A stretch of 64,000 nt of DNA from Coriobacteriia bacterium (GCA_030603745.1 JAUVXE010000002.1:158286-222285), one strand, 5' to 3'. Shown: positions 33,699-42,056, counted from the stretch's first letter. Notes: generated by a model not told the origin, from the sequence alone. Translations and numbers: made by a program.

Positions 33699-33886
33699 GT
33701 CGACTCCTCTCGAACGCGTTAGGTGCCTGCACCTGATAGATACCCACCCGCCGGGGTCGCGCGATCGGGGGTCACGAACCGCCACCACCATGCCGATAGA
33801 CCGTCCAACAGACACGAACACTCCGGTTCCCGCTGGCAGTCAGGGGGCCGGGCCGGGGGGACCCGGCAGAGGAGAGAGGCAGGACC

Positions 33887-34273
33887 ATGGAGTACCAGGT
33901 CGGCTACGAAGCAGCGGGCGCAGGCGCGCTGATCGCGGTGAACCTCGTGTCGCTGCTGGTCTCGGTGTTGGTGATCGCCTCGATGTGGAAGGTCTTCGCG
34001 AAGGCGGGTCTGCCCGGCTGGGCGGCGCTCATCCCGATCTTCAACATCGTCGTATGGCTGCAGATGGTCGGGCGGCCGATCTGGTGGCTGGCGCTGCTGT
34101 TCGTCCCCTTCGTGAACTTCGTCGTCACGATCATCATCACCCTCGACGTCGCCCGCGTGTTCGGCAAGGGAAGCGGTTTCGGCCTGGGGCTCGTGTTCCT
34201 GCCGTTCGCGTTCTACCCCATCCTCGGATTCGGCGACGCGCGCTACCAGGGAGCCCACGCGCCGCTCGTGTAG
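33887..34273 (+). CDS. DUF5684-like membrane protein
   Basis: 128 residues with about four hydrophobic helices. The sequence ASMWKVFAKAGLPGWAALIPIFNIVVWLQM, followed by RPIWWLALLFVPFVNFVVTIIITLDVARVFGKGSGFGLGL, is the pattern of DUF5684/signal-peptidase-I-like small membrane proteins. Function is unknown. GGAGAGAGG lies eight nt before ATG 33887. Confidence 0.8.
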   Translation: MEYQVGYEAAGAGALIAVNLVSLLVSVLVIASMWKVFAKAGLPGWAALIPIFNIVVWLQMVGRPIWWLALLFVPFVNFVVTIIITLDVARVFGKGSGFGLGLVFLPFAFYPILGFGDARYQGAHAPLV

Positions 34274-34308
34274 TCCTGATCGCGTGCGGTCATCCCCCCG
34301 GCGCGCTC

Positions 34309-35034
34309 CTACCTCTCGCGGAACCCGGCGCCGATATGCGAACCGTCGCACATCGGCTTGTTCGCCGAGGCGCCGCACCGGCAGAGCGTGACCCGGTTGC
34401 GGACCTCGTAGGGCTTGCCGTCAACGCCGATCACGCAGATGCCTCCGCGCACCCAGATCGGGCCGCTCACGCCGAGGGCGGGGTCCTCCACGAGCGCGAT
34501 CGACGGTTCGAGCTCCGGTTCGAGCGGCTCGCCGGTACGCTCGTCGACCGCCAGGTAGCGTCCCGACGGGCAGAGCATCGCCTCCTCCTCGGCAAGGGCA
34601 CGGATCGCGGGGTCGTCGCACTCCTTGACGAGGTTCCACAGGCCGCCGGCGCGATCGCAGAAGCGTGCCTCGGCGCAGAGGTGGCGGGCGTCGCGAAGCT
34701 CGATGCCGCTGCTCTCGATCGACACCGAGGACTCCATGTACGACTCGCGGTTCGCGGTCTCGGTGCCGTCGAAGTCCTCGATCGCGTGCGAGAAGTCGCA
34801 GAACGGCTTGTCGCGCGACTTCCCGCACCGGCAGAGCAGGTAGTCGTCGTCGGTCGGGATGCGGCCGGTCTCCCGCCAGGCCACCGACTCACCCTCTTCG
34901 TCGGTCACGATCTCCACACGGACGAGCGGCACGTCGCCCGTGACCGAGTAGGGTCCGTGGTCCGTGACCCTGATGCGCATGCCCGGTGCGGGGACGACCC
35001 CCGGGGCGACCGGGCCCTCGTACTCCTCGCTCAC
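34309..35034 (-). CDS. Double CDGSH iron-sulfur domain protein
   Basis: 241 residues. Two CDGSH zinc-finger-like [2Fe-2S] sites have the 3Cys-1His ligand set: C68, C70, C79, H83 (CRCGKSRDKPFCDFSH, with CDFSH in place of CDGSH) and C218, C220, C229, H233 (CRCGASANKPMCDGSH). Between them lies a segment with Cys residues (RHLCAEARFCDRAGGLWNL ... EEEAMLCPSGRYL) as in DUF1271/Fer4_19-type proteins. Probably a redox or Fe-S transfer protein. The stop of the next gene overlaps its start region. Confidence 0.88.
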   Translation of the reverse strand: MSEEYEGPVAPGVVPAPGMRIRVTDHGPYSVTGDVPLVRVEIVTDEEGESVAWRETGRIPTDDDYLLCRCGKSRDKPFCDFSHAIEDFDGTETANRESYMESSVSIESSGIELRDARHLCAEARFCDRAGGLWNLVKECDDPAIRALAEEEAMLCPSGRYLAVDERTGEPLEPELEPSIALVEDPALGVSGPIWVRGGICVIGVDGKPYEVRNRVTLCRCGASANKPMCDGSHIGAGFRER

Positions 35035-35867
35035 CGGCGGACCTCCATCCGTCGTGGCCGGTCATCACAGATCCTTCGAAGTAGCAGGTAGGCCACCATG
35101 AGCCCCACGCCCGCGATCCAGTAGGGCCGGGTGCTGACCGCGCGCTCGATGAGCGGGCCCGGAGCGGTTCGCTCCACCCGGACCGGCACGTAGCGCTCCA
35201 CGAACAGCCCCCGCCACTCGAGCGTACGGGAGCCGACCCGTTCGACCACGGCGGAGCCCGCGTCGTGCGGCACCTCGATCGTGACATCGTCGCGGCGGGG
35301 ATGGTTCGGGTCGTACACGCGCAGGAGCGTGTAGGAGGGGTGGATCTCGGCGGCCCACGCGAGCACCTGGTGGTTGCGGGCCATGCGGACCATGCCGAGC
35401 GAGGCCACGAGCCCGAGGGGCACCGGTCGCCCCGTCGCGAGTTCACGCGTGATGGCCGGAAGCGCCGCCCGCGCCGCCCGCGCGGCGCCGAGTCGCGCGC
35501 GCGTGGGCAGGTAGGTCAGCAGCACGAAGCGCCAGAGGTTGATCCCCAGCCCGGTCGTCACGCTCGCGATCTGCCGACGCCACACGTAGCGGGCCAGTGC
35601 CGAGTCGTACGCGGGAGGCGCCCCGTCAGCGAGGCCGGGAGGCGGCTCGGTGGCGTGAAAGTGGTCCAGTGCCGCGAAGATCATCCCGCCGCACCGCCCG
35701 GGCGAGGAGAGCACGCCCAGCAGCGTGTCGCGCCACCGGTTGGGGAAGGCGAACCCGTGCTCGCTCGGACGGAACGCGGTCGAGACCACATCCCTCACGC
35801 CCGTGCCCGCTCCTCGGCTCGCCTCGGCCAACGCACGCCCCTTCCACGCGATACGGTCATGCCGCAT
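35031..35867 (-). CDS. Uncharacterised papain-like cysteine-peptidase-fold candidate with C-terminal helix
   Basis: About 278 residues. The N-terminal half has HGFAFPNRWRDTLL, then SPGRCGGMIFAALDHF with a candidate nucleophilic Cys. Later come HQVLAWAAEI and LRVYDPNHPRRDDVTI, giving a Cys-His-Asn/Asp order like papain-type enzymes. A hydrophobic helix near the C-terminus (YWIAGVGLMVAYLLL) may anchor it. Enzyme function is inferred from motif order only. The start is uncertain: ATG 35867 lacks a good SD, and TTG downstream of GGAAGGGG is an alternative. Confidence 0.6.
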   Translation of the reverse strand: MRHDRIAWKGRALAEASRGAGTGVRDVVSTAFRPSEHGFAFPNRWRDTLLGVLSSPGRCGGMIFAALDHFHATEPPPGLADGAPPAYDSALARYVWRRQIASVTTGLGINLWRFVLLTYLPTRARLGAARAARAALPAITRELATGRPVPLGLVASLGMVRMARNHQVLAWAAEIHPSYTLLRVYDPNHPRRDDVTIEVPHDAGSAVVERVGSRTLEWRGLFVERYVPVRVERTAPGPLIERAVSTRPYWIAGVGLMVAYLLLRRICDDRPRRMEVRR

Positions 35868-35952
35868 TCTACCCGACAGCCCGCTGGGCGTGACGGCGGC
35901 GGGCTTGGGGTATGACCCCGGCAGGGCCCTTCGCCGAGAGGACCACCGACCG

Positions 35953-36114
35953 ATGTGCTCAGAGGAGCGACCCTCGTCCGGCTCGTATCTCGCGAACCTC
36001 CGCGCGCCGATGCCGCTCGGCCGCAAGGTGCGGCTGATCGTCCGCAACGTCGGCCGGCGGCTCGTGCCGCGACCCTCGGCGTGCTGCGGGAACCACGGCG
36101 AGCCCGGGTGTTGA
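35953..36114 (+). CDS. 53-residue basic protein with C-terminal CCGNHGEPGC
   Basis: Starts at ATG 35953 with GAGAGGA ten nt upstream and ends at TGA 36112-36114. The middle is strongly basic (GRKVRLIVRNVGRRLVPRP) and the end is the compact motif C-C-G-N-H-G-E-P-G-C, suggestive of metal or Fe-S binding or of a zinc knuckle. It is divergent from the papain-like gene. I do not know a described function. Codon use is normal for the region. Confidence 0.6.
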   Translation: MCSEERPSSGSYLANLRAPMPLGRKVRLIVRNVGRRLVPRPSACCGNHGEPGC

Positions 36115-36153
36115 CGGTGAGCCCTGCCGCCGTGCGCGGCTCGCCCTCACGCG

Positions 36154-36852
36154 TCAGGCCACCCCGAGCTTGCCCGCCGCGCCGCGGGTCCACTCGGCGA
36201 TCGCGTCCATGTCGCGGAAGTCTCCCTTGGGGGCCTTGAGGGCTTTGAGGATGAGCCGCTCGGGCAGGCTGAACCGCTTGGCCTCGTTCCAGCCGGCGAA
36301 CAGGCCGAGTTCGACCGGCGTGACGCCCGACTCCTCGATGAGCGGGTCGGTGTATGCGCGGACCTCCTCCATCTTGCCTGCGTCCTCCGCGTCGGTGGCG
36401 ACGGTGAGACAGCAGGTGTAGAACGCCACGGGGCGCGCCTTGAGCGCGGCGGCGTTGTCGAGCACCCACTCCTTCGCGGCGCCGTGCCACTGCGCGACGC
36501 GGATCCCCGACCCCACCACGACCGCGTCGTAGCCCGAGGGGTCGGGGCGGTCCTCGGCGGGAACGACCTCGACGGTGAGGCCCTCCTCGGCGAGCGTCTC
36601 CCCGATCCGCGCCGCCACGCCGGCGGTACAGCCGGACTTGGTGCCGTAGACGACCAGTACCTTGCTCATGCCCTCTCCCATCGTCTCGCGGAGGAGCTCC
36701 TCCGACTCGCGCGGCGCCCAGGTGGCCGCGGCGTACCCGCCGCCACCGATCGCCACCGTGACCCCGACCAGACCCGCTACCTTGAGGAACCGGCGCCGCG
36801 ACATCCCGCGCTCGCCCATCTCCGTCATGTCGTCGTGCGTGGTGCCACTCAT
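36154..36852 (-). CDS. Flavodoxin-domain protein with twin-arginine signal
   Basis: 232 residues. Residues 18-40 are a Tat signal (SRRRFLKVAGLVGVTVAIGG). From residue 62 comes a flavodoxin fold with the FMN phosphate loop YGTKSGCTAGVA, then DRPDPSGYDAVVVGSGIRV and FYTCCLTVATD, similar to HemG-type menaquinone-dependent protoporphyrinogen oxidase. A second in-frame ATG (36669, M62) with GGAG five nt upstream sits exactly at the flavodoxin start. The main ATG overlaps the stop of the upstream TetR gene by four bases (ATGA). Confidence 0.85.
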   Translation of the reverse strand: MSGTTHDDMTEMGERGMSRRRFLKVAGLVGVTVAIGGGGYAAATWAPRESEELLRETMGEGMSKVLVVYGTKSGCTAGVAARIGETLAEEGLTVEVVPAEDRPDPSGYDAVVVGSGIRVAQWHGAAKEWVLDNAAALKARPVAFYTCCLTVATDAEDAGKMEEVRAYTDPLIEESGVTPVELGLFAGWNEAKRFSLPERLILKALKAPKGDFRDMDAIAEWTRGAAGKLGVA

Positions 36853-37457
36853 GGTTCCTGCCCTCTCTGTGAGGCCCCCGACCAGAACACGTCGAAGAGC
36901 TGCTCGATACCCTCGTCCGTCTCGACGTCGACCGGCAGGTCGGCCGCGCCCATCACCATGCGGTACATCACGTAGCTCGAGGTCAGGCCGAAGAACGCCT
37001 CGGCCATGACCCGCGGGTCGATGTCGGCGCGCAGGTCCCCGGTCGCCTGGTGCTCGGCGAGGTACTCGGCGAGTCCCTCGAGGTTGGCGGGGACGCCCTC
37101 TCCGATCAGTTCCCGCACCTCGGGCACCGAGGTCGCGTCGAACGCGAGACGCATCGCGAGCGCTCCGCCCTCGATGGTCCCGCGGATCTCCATCCGGGCG
37201 AGCGCGAGCAGCGTGTCCCGCACGTTCGCGGAGTCCGGGGCGCTCGCGACCGCCCTGCCGGCCTGCAGTCGCGCGAGCCGCTCGCCGAGCGCCCGCAGCA
37301 CCCCGAGCTTGCTCTCGAACCGGCGGAAGATGGTGACCTCGTTCACGCCGGCCCGTTCCGCGATGGCGCGGGTCGTGGTCGCCGCGTAGCCGTGTGTCGC
37401 GAACAGTTCGGAAGCCGCGTCGAGGATCCGCTCCGCGGTGTCTGTCGCTGCGCTCAT
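36849..37457 (-). CDS. TetR-family regulator of the flavodoxin gene
   Basis: 202 residues. The HTH reads AERILDAASELFATHGYAATTTRAIAERAGVNEVTIFRRFESK; the rest is the helical ligand domain. ATG 37457 has GGAG nine nt upstream; ATG 37472 has its SD too close. It is translationally coupled to the flavodoxin gene and faces away from a DUF4395 gene across a 280-bp gap that holds a 26-bp palindrome. Confidence 0.88.
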   Translation of the reverse strand: MSAATDTAERILDAASELFATHGYAATTTRAIAERAGVNEVTIFRRFESKLGVLRALGERLARLQAGRAVASAPDSANVRDTLLALARMEIRGTIEGGALAMRLAFDATSVPEVRELIGEGVPANLEGLAEYLAEHQATGDLRADIDPRVMAEAFFGLTSSYVMYRMVMGAADLPVDVETDEGIEQLFDVFWSGASQRGQEP

Positions 37458-37554
37458 GTCGTGTGTCTCCATCCTTCGCGCACAGGACCCGGCCCGGTGC
37501 GGTGCCGTGCGGTGCGGCCCGGTGCGGACCTGATCCTGTAGCGCATGCCTGATG

Positions 37555-37580
37555 TGTGCAAGTACCTGCTTGCTTGCACA
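37555..37580. promoter_or_regulatory. 26-bp palindrome, probable TetR operator
   Basis: TGTGCAAG, a 10-bp centre and CTTGCACA form a perfect 8+8 bp inverted repeat in the intergenic gap between the TetR/flavodoxin operon (minus) and DUF4395 (plus). The rest of the 37458-37738 gap is comparatively AT-rich around 37640-37670 and likely holds the DUF4395 promoter. Confidence 0.65.
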
Positions 37581-37738
37581 GTGTATCGGTGGTGGGAGGC
37601 GGTGTCAATCCTCTCTCGTGCCCGCGGCGGCCGTTCCCGATTATCACTTTACGCACCGTATTTATGCGTGTCTCTGGCACGCGCGCTGCTTCCCTTCACC
37701 AGCAGACTGACCCGCCTCTCCCACCGAAGGGGATGACC

Positions 37739-38188
37739 ATGAACGCCGCCGCCTGCCCCGTCGACCTGCGACCGGTCGACGCCGCCGCCGCCCGGCTGAC
37801 CGGACTCCTGGTCGCGGCGGTGACCGCGCTCTTCCTCGCCACCGGGTTCGCGCCGGCGATACTCGCCCTCGTCCCCGACTTCGTTGCCCGGGCGGCCGGG
37901 AGGCCCGCCGCGAGCCCGCTCGCGCGGATCGCCGCGGCGATGTCACGGGCCCTTCGCCTGCCGCGCCGTCCGACCGATGGCGCGCCCAAGCGGTTCGCCG
38001 CCGGCATCGGTGCGGCCTTCTCCCTCGGAGCCGGCGCACTCGCGCTCGCCGGGGCGACGGCCGCCGCCTCGGTGGTCGCCGCGATCCTGCTCGCGTGCGC
38101 ACTCCTCGAGGGCCTCCTCGGGTTCTGCGTGGGCTGCCGGGTCTACGCGCTGCTGCCCCGGCGCCTGACCCTGCTGCGCCAGGCCTGA
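37739..38188 (+). CDS. DUF4395 membrane protein
   Basis: 149 residues with four hydrophobic helices. The N-terminus has VDLRPVDAAAARLTGLLVAAV and the C-terminal part FCVGCRVYALLPRR, the CxGC-Y block of DUF4395 proteins, which often neighbour thioredoxin-like or rhodanese genes. A redox role is plausible. ATG 37739 is chosen (GAAGGGG six nt upstream) over an ATG two codons earlier. Confidence 0.82.
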   Translation: MNAAACPVDLRPVDAAAARLTGLLVAAVTALFLATGFAPAILALVPDFVARAAGRPAASPLARIAAAMSRALRLPRRPTDGAPKRFAAGIGAAFSLGAGALALAGATAAASVVAAILLACALLEGLLGFCVGCRVYALLPRRLTLLRQA

Positions 38189-38255
38189 GCCACCCGTCCG
38201 GCACCGGGAGACCCCTCGGCGAGCCCGGCTTCCCCGGATCGGGGGAGGCGCCCGT

Positions 38256-38284
38256 TTGACGAATCCAACGTTGTGGGATAGTCT
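38256..38284 (+). promoter_or_regulatory. MFS gene promoter embedded in an imperfect palindrome
   Basis: TTGACG (38256-38261), a 17-bp spacer and TAGTCT (38279-38284). The region from 38257 to about 38306 is an imperfect inverted repeat: TGACGAATCCAACGTTG on the left, and on the right CAACATCGTTGGAATCGTCA, whose complement nearly matches. A repressor site over the promoter is likely; the regulator is unknown. Confidence 0.65.
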
Positions 38285-38320
38285 ACCCAACATCGTTGGA
38301 ATCGTCAGAAGGGTATCGCC

Positions 38321-39688
38321 ATGCTCGCCGCGCTGAACTCCCGTGACTATCGCCTCCACTGGCTCGGCCAGACCATCGCGCTGTTCGGGGACCAGTTCCA
38401 CCTCATCGCTCTGCCCTGGCTCGTGCTCCAGTTGACCGGGAGCGCCGCCCAGCTCGGAGCGGTCCTCGCGGTCGCCGGCGTGTCGAGGGCCGTCTCCATG
38501 CTTCCCGGCGGCGTCCTGGCCGACCGGTTCGCCCCGCGCGACATCATGATCTGGTCCAACGTCGTGCGCGGCACGATCGCCGCGGGGCTCGCGGCCGTGG
38601 TCCTCGGCGGGACGGTCGAGATGTGGATGCTCTACGCCGCTGCCTTCGCGTTCGGCGTCATCACGGGGGTGTTCGAGCCGGCCTCGCAGGCGGCGGTCCC
38701 CCGCCTCGTGTCCGACGACCGGCTCGAGAGCGGCAACTCGCTCGTCTTCTTCGGCGATCAGCTCGCGAACTTCCTCGGGCCGGCGGCCGCCGGATCGCTC
38801 ATCGGCTGGTTCGCGACGCGCGGCGCCGAGGGAGCGGGCACGGCGGCGCTCACCGGCGTGGGCATCGCGTTCGTCGTGCACGCGGTCTCGTTCGCGGTCT
38901 CGATCACGCTGCTCGCCGCGATGGGACGCATGACCGTCTCCTCGGCGGAAGGGGAACACGCCCGCCCCCTGCGCTCGATCGCCGAGGGGATGCGCTTCGT
39001 GGGCTCGCGGCCGCACCTCGTGTGGATGCTCGTGCTCATGGGCGCGGCGAACCTCTTCACGATCGGGCCGCTGTTCGTGGGCGTGCCGGTGCTCGCCGAC
39101 ACGCGCCTGCCCGAGGGCGCCGCCGCCCTCGGCATGATCCTCTCCGGTTTCGCGTTCGGCAACCTGCTCGGCGTGGTCACCGCCGGCTCGATCACGCGGC
39201 CCTCCCCCCGCGTGCTGGGCGCGATCGTGATCGGGCTCTTCCTCACCTTCGGGCTCGGCCTCGCCTCGTTCGCGTGGACGGCGAGCACGTGGCGCGCCGT
39301 CGCGGTGATGGGCTTCATCGGGATCGGAAACGGGTTCCTCGGCGTGACGATCGTGACCTTCCTGCAGCGCAGCGCGCCGCGTGAGATGGTCGGACGGATG
39401 ATGTCGTTCATGATGGTGGGGATGTTCGCGACGATGCCGGCGTCCCAGGCGCTCTCCGGCGTGATCATCGACGCGAGCATCGAGGGGCTGTTCATCGGCG
39501 CGGGCGCCGGGATGCTCCTGACCGGCCTCGTCGCGGCCACGCGACCCGAGGTGCGCGCGTTCGGGGAGCCGGCGGCTGCGGCGCTCGCGCGGGGCGCCGC
39601 CCCGGCCCGCGGCGGGTGCGGCGAGGGCAACGCGTTCATCGCGGCGGGAGCGTGCGGCGCCGAGGCGACGGCGAGCGCGACCCGGTAG
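38321..39688 (+). CDS. MFS transporter (MFS_3/enterobactin-exporter-like)
   Basis: 455 residues with 12 predicted helices. Motifs typical of drug or siderophore exporters are SRDYRLHWLGQTIALFGDQFH at the N-terminus, LPGGVLADRFAPRDIM after helix 2, and a middle loop (PLRSIAEGMRFV). The C-terminal tail is Ala/Gly-rich with two Cys. Substrate is unknown. AGAAGGG lies seven to eight nt upstream of ATG 38321. It ends four bp from the convergent Fic gene. Confidence 0.88.
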   Translation: MLAALNSRDYRLHWLGQTIALFGDQFHLIALPWLVLQLTGSAAQLGAVLAVAGVSRAVSMLPGGVLADRFAPRDIMIWSNVVRGTIAAGLAAVVLGGTVEMWMLYAAAFAFGVITGVFEPASQAAVPRLVSDDRLESGNSLVFFGDQLANFLGPAAAGSLIGWFATRGAEGAGTAALTGVGIAFVVHAVSFAVSITLLAAMGRMTVSSAEGEHARPLRSIAEGMRFVGSRPHLVWMLVLMGAANLFTIGPLFVGVPVLADTRLPEGAAALGMILSGFAFGNLLGVVTAGSITRPSPRVLGAIVIGLFLTFGLGLASFAWTASTWRAVAVMGFIGIGNGFLGVTIVTFLQRSAPREMVGRMMSFMMVGMFATMPASQALSGVIIDASIEGLFIGAGAGMLLTGLVAATRPEVRAFGEPAAAALARGAAPARGGCGEGNAFIAAGACGAEATASATR

Positions 39689-39691
39689 CCT

Positions 39692-40870
39692 TCAGGCGGG
39701 CATGCCGCCGGCCTCGATACGCTCGGCGATCGCGGCCACCACGTGCGCCCGCTGGGCGTCGAGGTCGGCGCCCGCGGCCGGCGAGAGCGCGGTGCCCGCC
39801 GCGGCGGCCACGCCGGCGATGAGCGGGAACGCCCCCGAGTAGAGCCGCTCCCGATCCTCGCCCACGCCCTCGAGGAGCTTGCGCGACTCCAGCATGGCGA
39901 GCTCGGCGGCGGCCACCTTGCCCGTGACGCCCACGAGCGAGCGGTAGTAGCGGTTGGTGACCGGCCGGCCGAAGAACGCGTCGAAGAGCGCCTCGGCCAG
40001 GTGCGAGGCACCGCCGAGGTCCTCGGTCACGAACCCCTCGAGCAGCTCCCAGATCTCGCACTCCACCGCCTGCTTGAGCCAGAAGCGCTCGACCTGCCTG
40101 CGCCGCGCCCGCACGTCGATGGTGACGAGCCGGGTGACGTCGGCGTCGGTCTTCCAGCGGTGGCCGAGGTCGGAGAAGGAGCGGAAGTAGTCCTCGCGGT
40201 GCGTGCCCCACCACTCCTCGAGGCTCGTGAACTCCTGCGTGCCGTACCCGCCACGTCGCATGACCGCCGAGGAGAGCACCCGCGCGACGCGGCCGTTGCC
40301 GTCGGAGAAGGGATGGATCCCGGCGAGCCGGGCGTGGAGCAGGGCGGCCGCGACGGGGACCGGGTCGGTGGTCTGGTCTGCCCAGGCACAGAGCTCCTCG
40401 ACGAGCGCGGGCACCTCCCGGTACCCGGGCGGCTGGTAGAGCACCGAGCCGGAGCTGTTGTCGCCGAGCCAGACGTTGGAGCCCCGGAACCTGCCGGCCG
40501 CCGGGTCCGAGCCGCCGCCCATCACGCGGAAGTGCACGGAGAGGACGAACTCGGTGCTCCAGCGAAACGCGTCGTCGTCGGCCCGGCGCAGCGCGAACTC
40601 GACCGCCTCGCCGTACCCCTCGACGAGCTCGCAGTCCTTCTCGCAGACCCACACCGGCGGGTCGCCGGCGAGGATCCTGCGCACGTCGTCCACGGTGACC
40701 GGCACGCCCTCGATCCCGGTGGACGCCGCGACCACCCCGGCCTCCCACTCACGGCGCAAGCGCCCGAGCCACCGGCGGGAGAGCGCTCCCCGGCAGTTCA
40801 GGCGCTCACGCAGGACCTCGAGGCGTTCGAGCTCCTCGGCGAGGTAGGACGTCATCCGGTACCGGTACAC
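39692..40870 (-). CDS. Fic-domain protein with N-terminal inhibitory helix
   Basis: 392 residues. The Fic core motif HPFSDGNGRVAR is at 186-197 with all catalytic residues. An intrinsic inhibitory motif S50-T-G-I-E54-G55 precedes it, the (S/T)xxxE(G/N) class II pattern that blocks ATP. The C-terminal part is a winged-helix-like region (ETFVTEDL-type helices). Such enzymes AMPylate a target protein on Ser/Thr/Tyr and can also de-AMPylate. The target is unknown. GTG 40870 is used, with only a weak SD; an ATG five codons later is possible. Confidence 0.88.
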   Translation of the reverse strand: MYRYRMTSYLAEELERLEVLRERLNCRGALSRRWLGRLRREWEAGVVAASTGIEGVPVTVDDVRRILAGDPPVWVCEKDCELVEGYGEAVEFALRRADDDAFRWSTEFVLSVHFRVMGGGSDPAAGRFRGSNVWLGDNSSGSVLYQPPGYREVPALVEELCAWADQTTDPVPVAAALLHARLAGIHPFSDGNGRVARVLSSAVMRRGGYGTQEFTSLEEWWGTHREDYFRSFSDLGHRWKTDADVTRLVTIDVRARRRQVERFWLKQAVECEIWELLEGFVTEDLGGASHLAEALFDAFFGRPVTNRYYRSLVGVTGKVAAAELAMLESRKLLEGVGEDRERLYSGAFPLIAGVAAAAGTALSPAAGADLDAQRAHVVAAIAERIEAGGMPA

Positions 40871-40880
40871 GCGCGCTCCC

Positions 40881-41195
40881 TCACGCCGCGGGCGTCACGG
40901 ACCCCTCCAGTGTAGCGTTCCCGCCGACGCCGGACGGAGGCGCGGGCAGCGACCCCCGCTTCACGGCCCTGAAGACCATGAAGAAGTAGACCACCGACAC
41001 GATCTGGAAGAGTGCGATCAGCAGCACCCAGACCACCTTGTCGTTGGCGCCGCTGCCCGGGTACTCGTGGTCGGCGCGGAGCACCGCGTCGACGAGCATC
41101 CAGACCCAGAAGAGCGGGAACAGCGCGAACACGACCCCTACGACCACGACCTGCAGGGCGACCCCCATGGCCGCCACGACTGCGAACAGCTCCAT
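40881..41195 (-). CDS. PLDc_N-type membrane protein
   Basis: 104 residues. Two hydrophobic segments: an N-terminal helix with ALFPLFWVWMLVDAVLRADHEYPG and, after SGANDKVVWVLLIALFQIVSVVYFF, a basic stretch MVFRAVKRG. This WxWxLVD ... DK.xW ... YF pattern is that of phospholipase-D-nuclease N-terminal (PLDc_N) membrane proteins, whose function is unclear. It is 10 bp from the start of the Fic gene on the same strand. Confidence 0.78.
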   Translation of the reverse strand: MELFAVVAAMGVALQVVVVGVVFALFPLFWVWMLVDAVLRADHEYPGSGANDKVVWVLLIALFQIVSVVYFFMVFRAVKRGSLPAPPSGVGGNATLEGSVTPAA

Positions 41196-41288
41196 CGTCT
41201 CTCTCACTCCTTCTCGGCACCGTCGATGGGTGCCCGTCGCGTACTCTCAGGTGTCACTCGGCGTCGCCCGGCCTCCTGCCGGGGCGCG

Positions 41289-42056
41289 CTAGTCGACCTG
41301 CTCGATGACGACCTCTCCCACGCCGCGCGTCACGCGCAGCTCGATCGTGGCCGCCGAGCTCCCGTAGGCGTCGTTGACCCAGTCATCCCCTGAGCGCCTG
41401 AAGCCGTCGAGCTCGAACGTGCCGAGGCCGCCCTGGTCACCGACCACGCGCACGCCGGTGCTCGCGGGCACCCGCACCCTGAACGAGCCGGCACCGCCCT
41501 CGATCGAGGCGCGCAGGTCCTCGCTCCACTCGCCGGACAGGTCGACGAGCACGTCGCCCGCGCCCACCGACACCTTGAGCGCACGCAGGTCGAGTCCTCC
41601 GAGCACGAGCTCGCTCGTCCCGGCGCCGAGGCTCGCCGTCAGCTCGAGCGGCAGGTCCTCGGCGAGCGCGATCCGCCAGCGGTTCGACACGCTCTGGAAG
41701 CGCGGGAACCCGGAGACCCGGGGCTGCCGCACCTCGAGGACCCCTCGCTCGCCGCGGACCTCGTAGTCGACCTCGGGCTCCCACTCGGCGGGCTGGAAGT
41801 CGAACTCCGCCTCCATCAGATTCCCGCCGACCGTGCCCGGCTCGACGAACACCTCGCCGGCGCCCATCGAGAGGCGGACCTCGGCCCGCTCGGCGCCCTC
41901 ACGCTCGACCTCGGCGTCGACCGAGACCGGTACGCCCGGCTCCCCGGCACGCTCGATCGGCACGCGGACGCACCCGCTCGCGAACACCAGGCCGCCGATC
42001 AGTACCGCGCACAGGCCCGCGGCCCGCGCCACGCGCGTCCTCCGACTCCGTCCCAT
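41289..42056 (-). CDS. Toastrack-domain (DUF2154/DUF4097-like) lipoprotein
   Basis: 255 residues. The signal peptide ends in FASGC (lipobox). The mature part is a right-handed beta structure with repeated LSMGAGEVFV, LTASLGAGTSELVL, VSVGAGDVLVDLSGEW, IEGGAGSFRVRVPAS phrases, typical of toastrack/DUF4097-type adhesin-like domains in LiaF-family envelope-stress proteins. It is the last gene of the PadR-DUF1700-like operon; its ATG overlaps the previous stop (TGATG). Confidence 0.82.
   Translation of the reverse strand: MGRSRRTRVARAAGLCAVLIGGLVFASGCVRVPIERAGEPGVPVSVDAEVEREGAERAEVRLSMGAGEVFVEPGTVGGNLMEAEFDFQPAEWEPEVDYEVRGERGVLEVRQPRVSGFPRFQSVSNRWRIALAEDLPLELTASLGAGTSELVLGGLDLRALKVSVGAGDVLVDLSGEWSEDLRASIEGGAGSFRVRVPASTGVRVVGDQGGLGTFELDGFRRSGDDWVNDAYGSSAATIELRVTRGVGEVVIEQVD

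Noticed and set aside
36112-36120. TGA at the end of the CCGNHGEPGC protein read as selenocysteine, giving C-U-R
   Set aside because: Only one codon would be gained before another TGA. The following hairpin looks like a terminator rather than a SECIS, and there is no paralogue supporting it.
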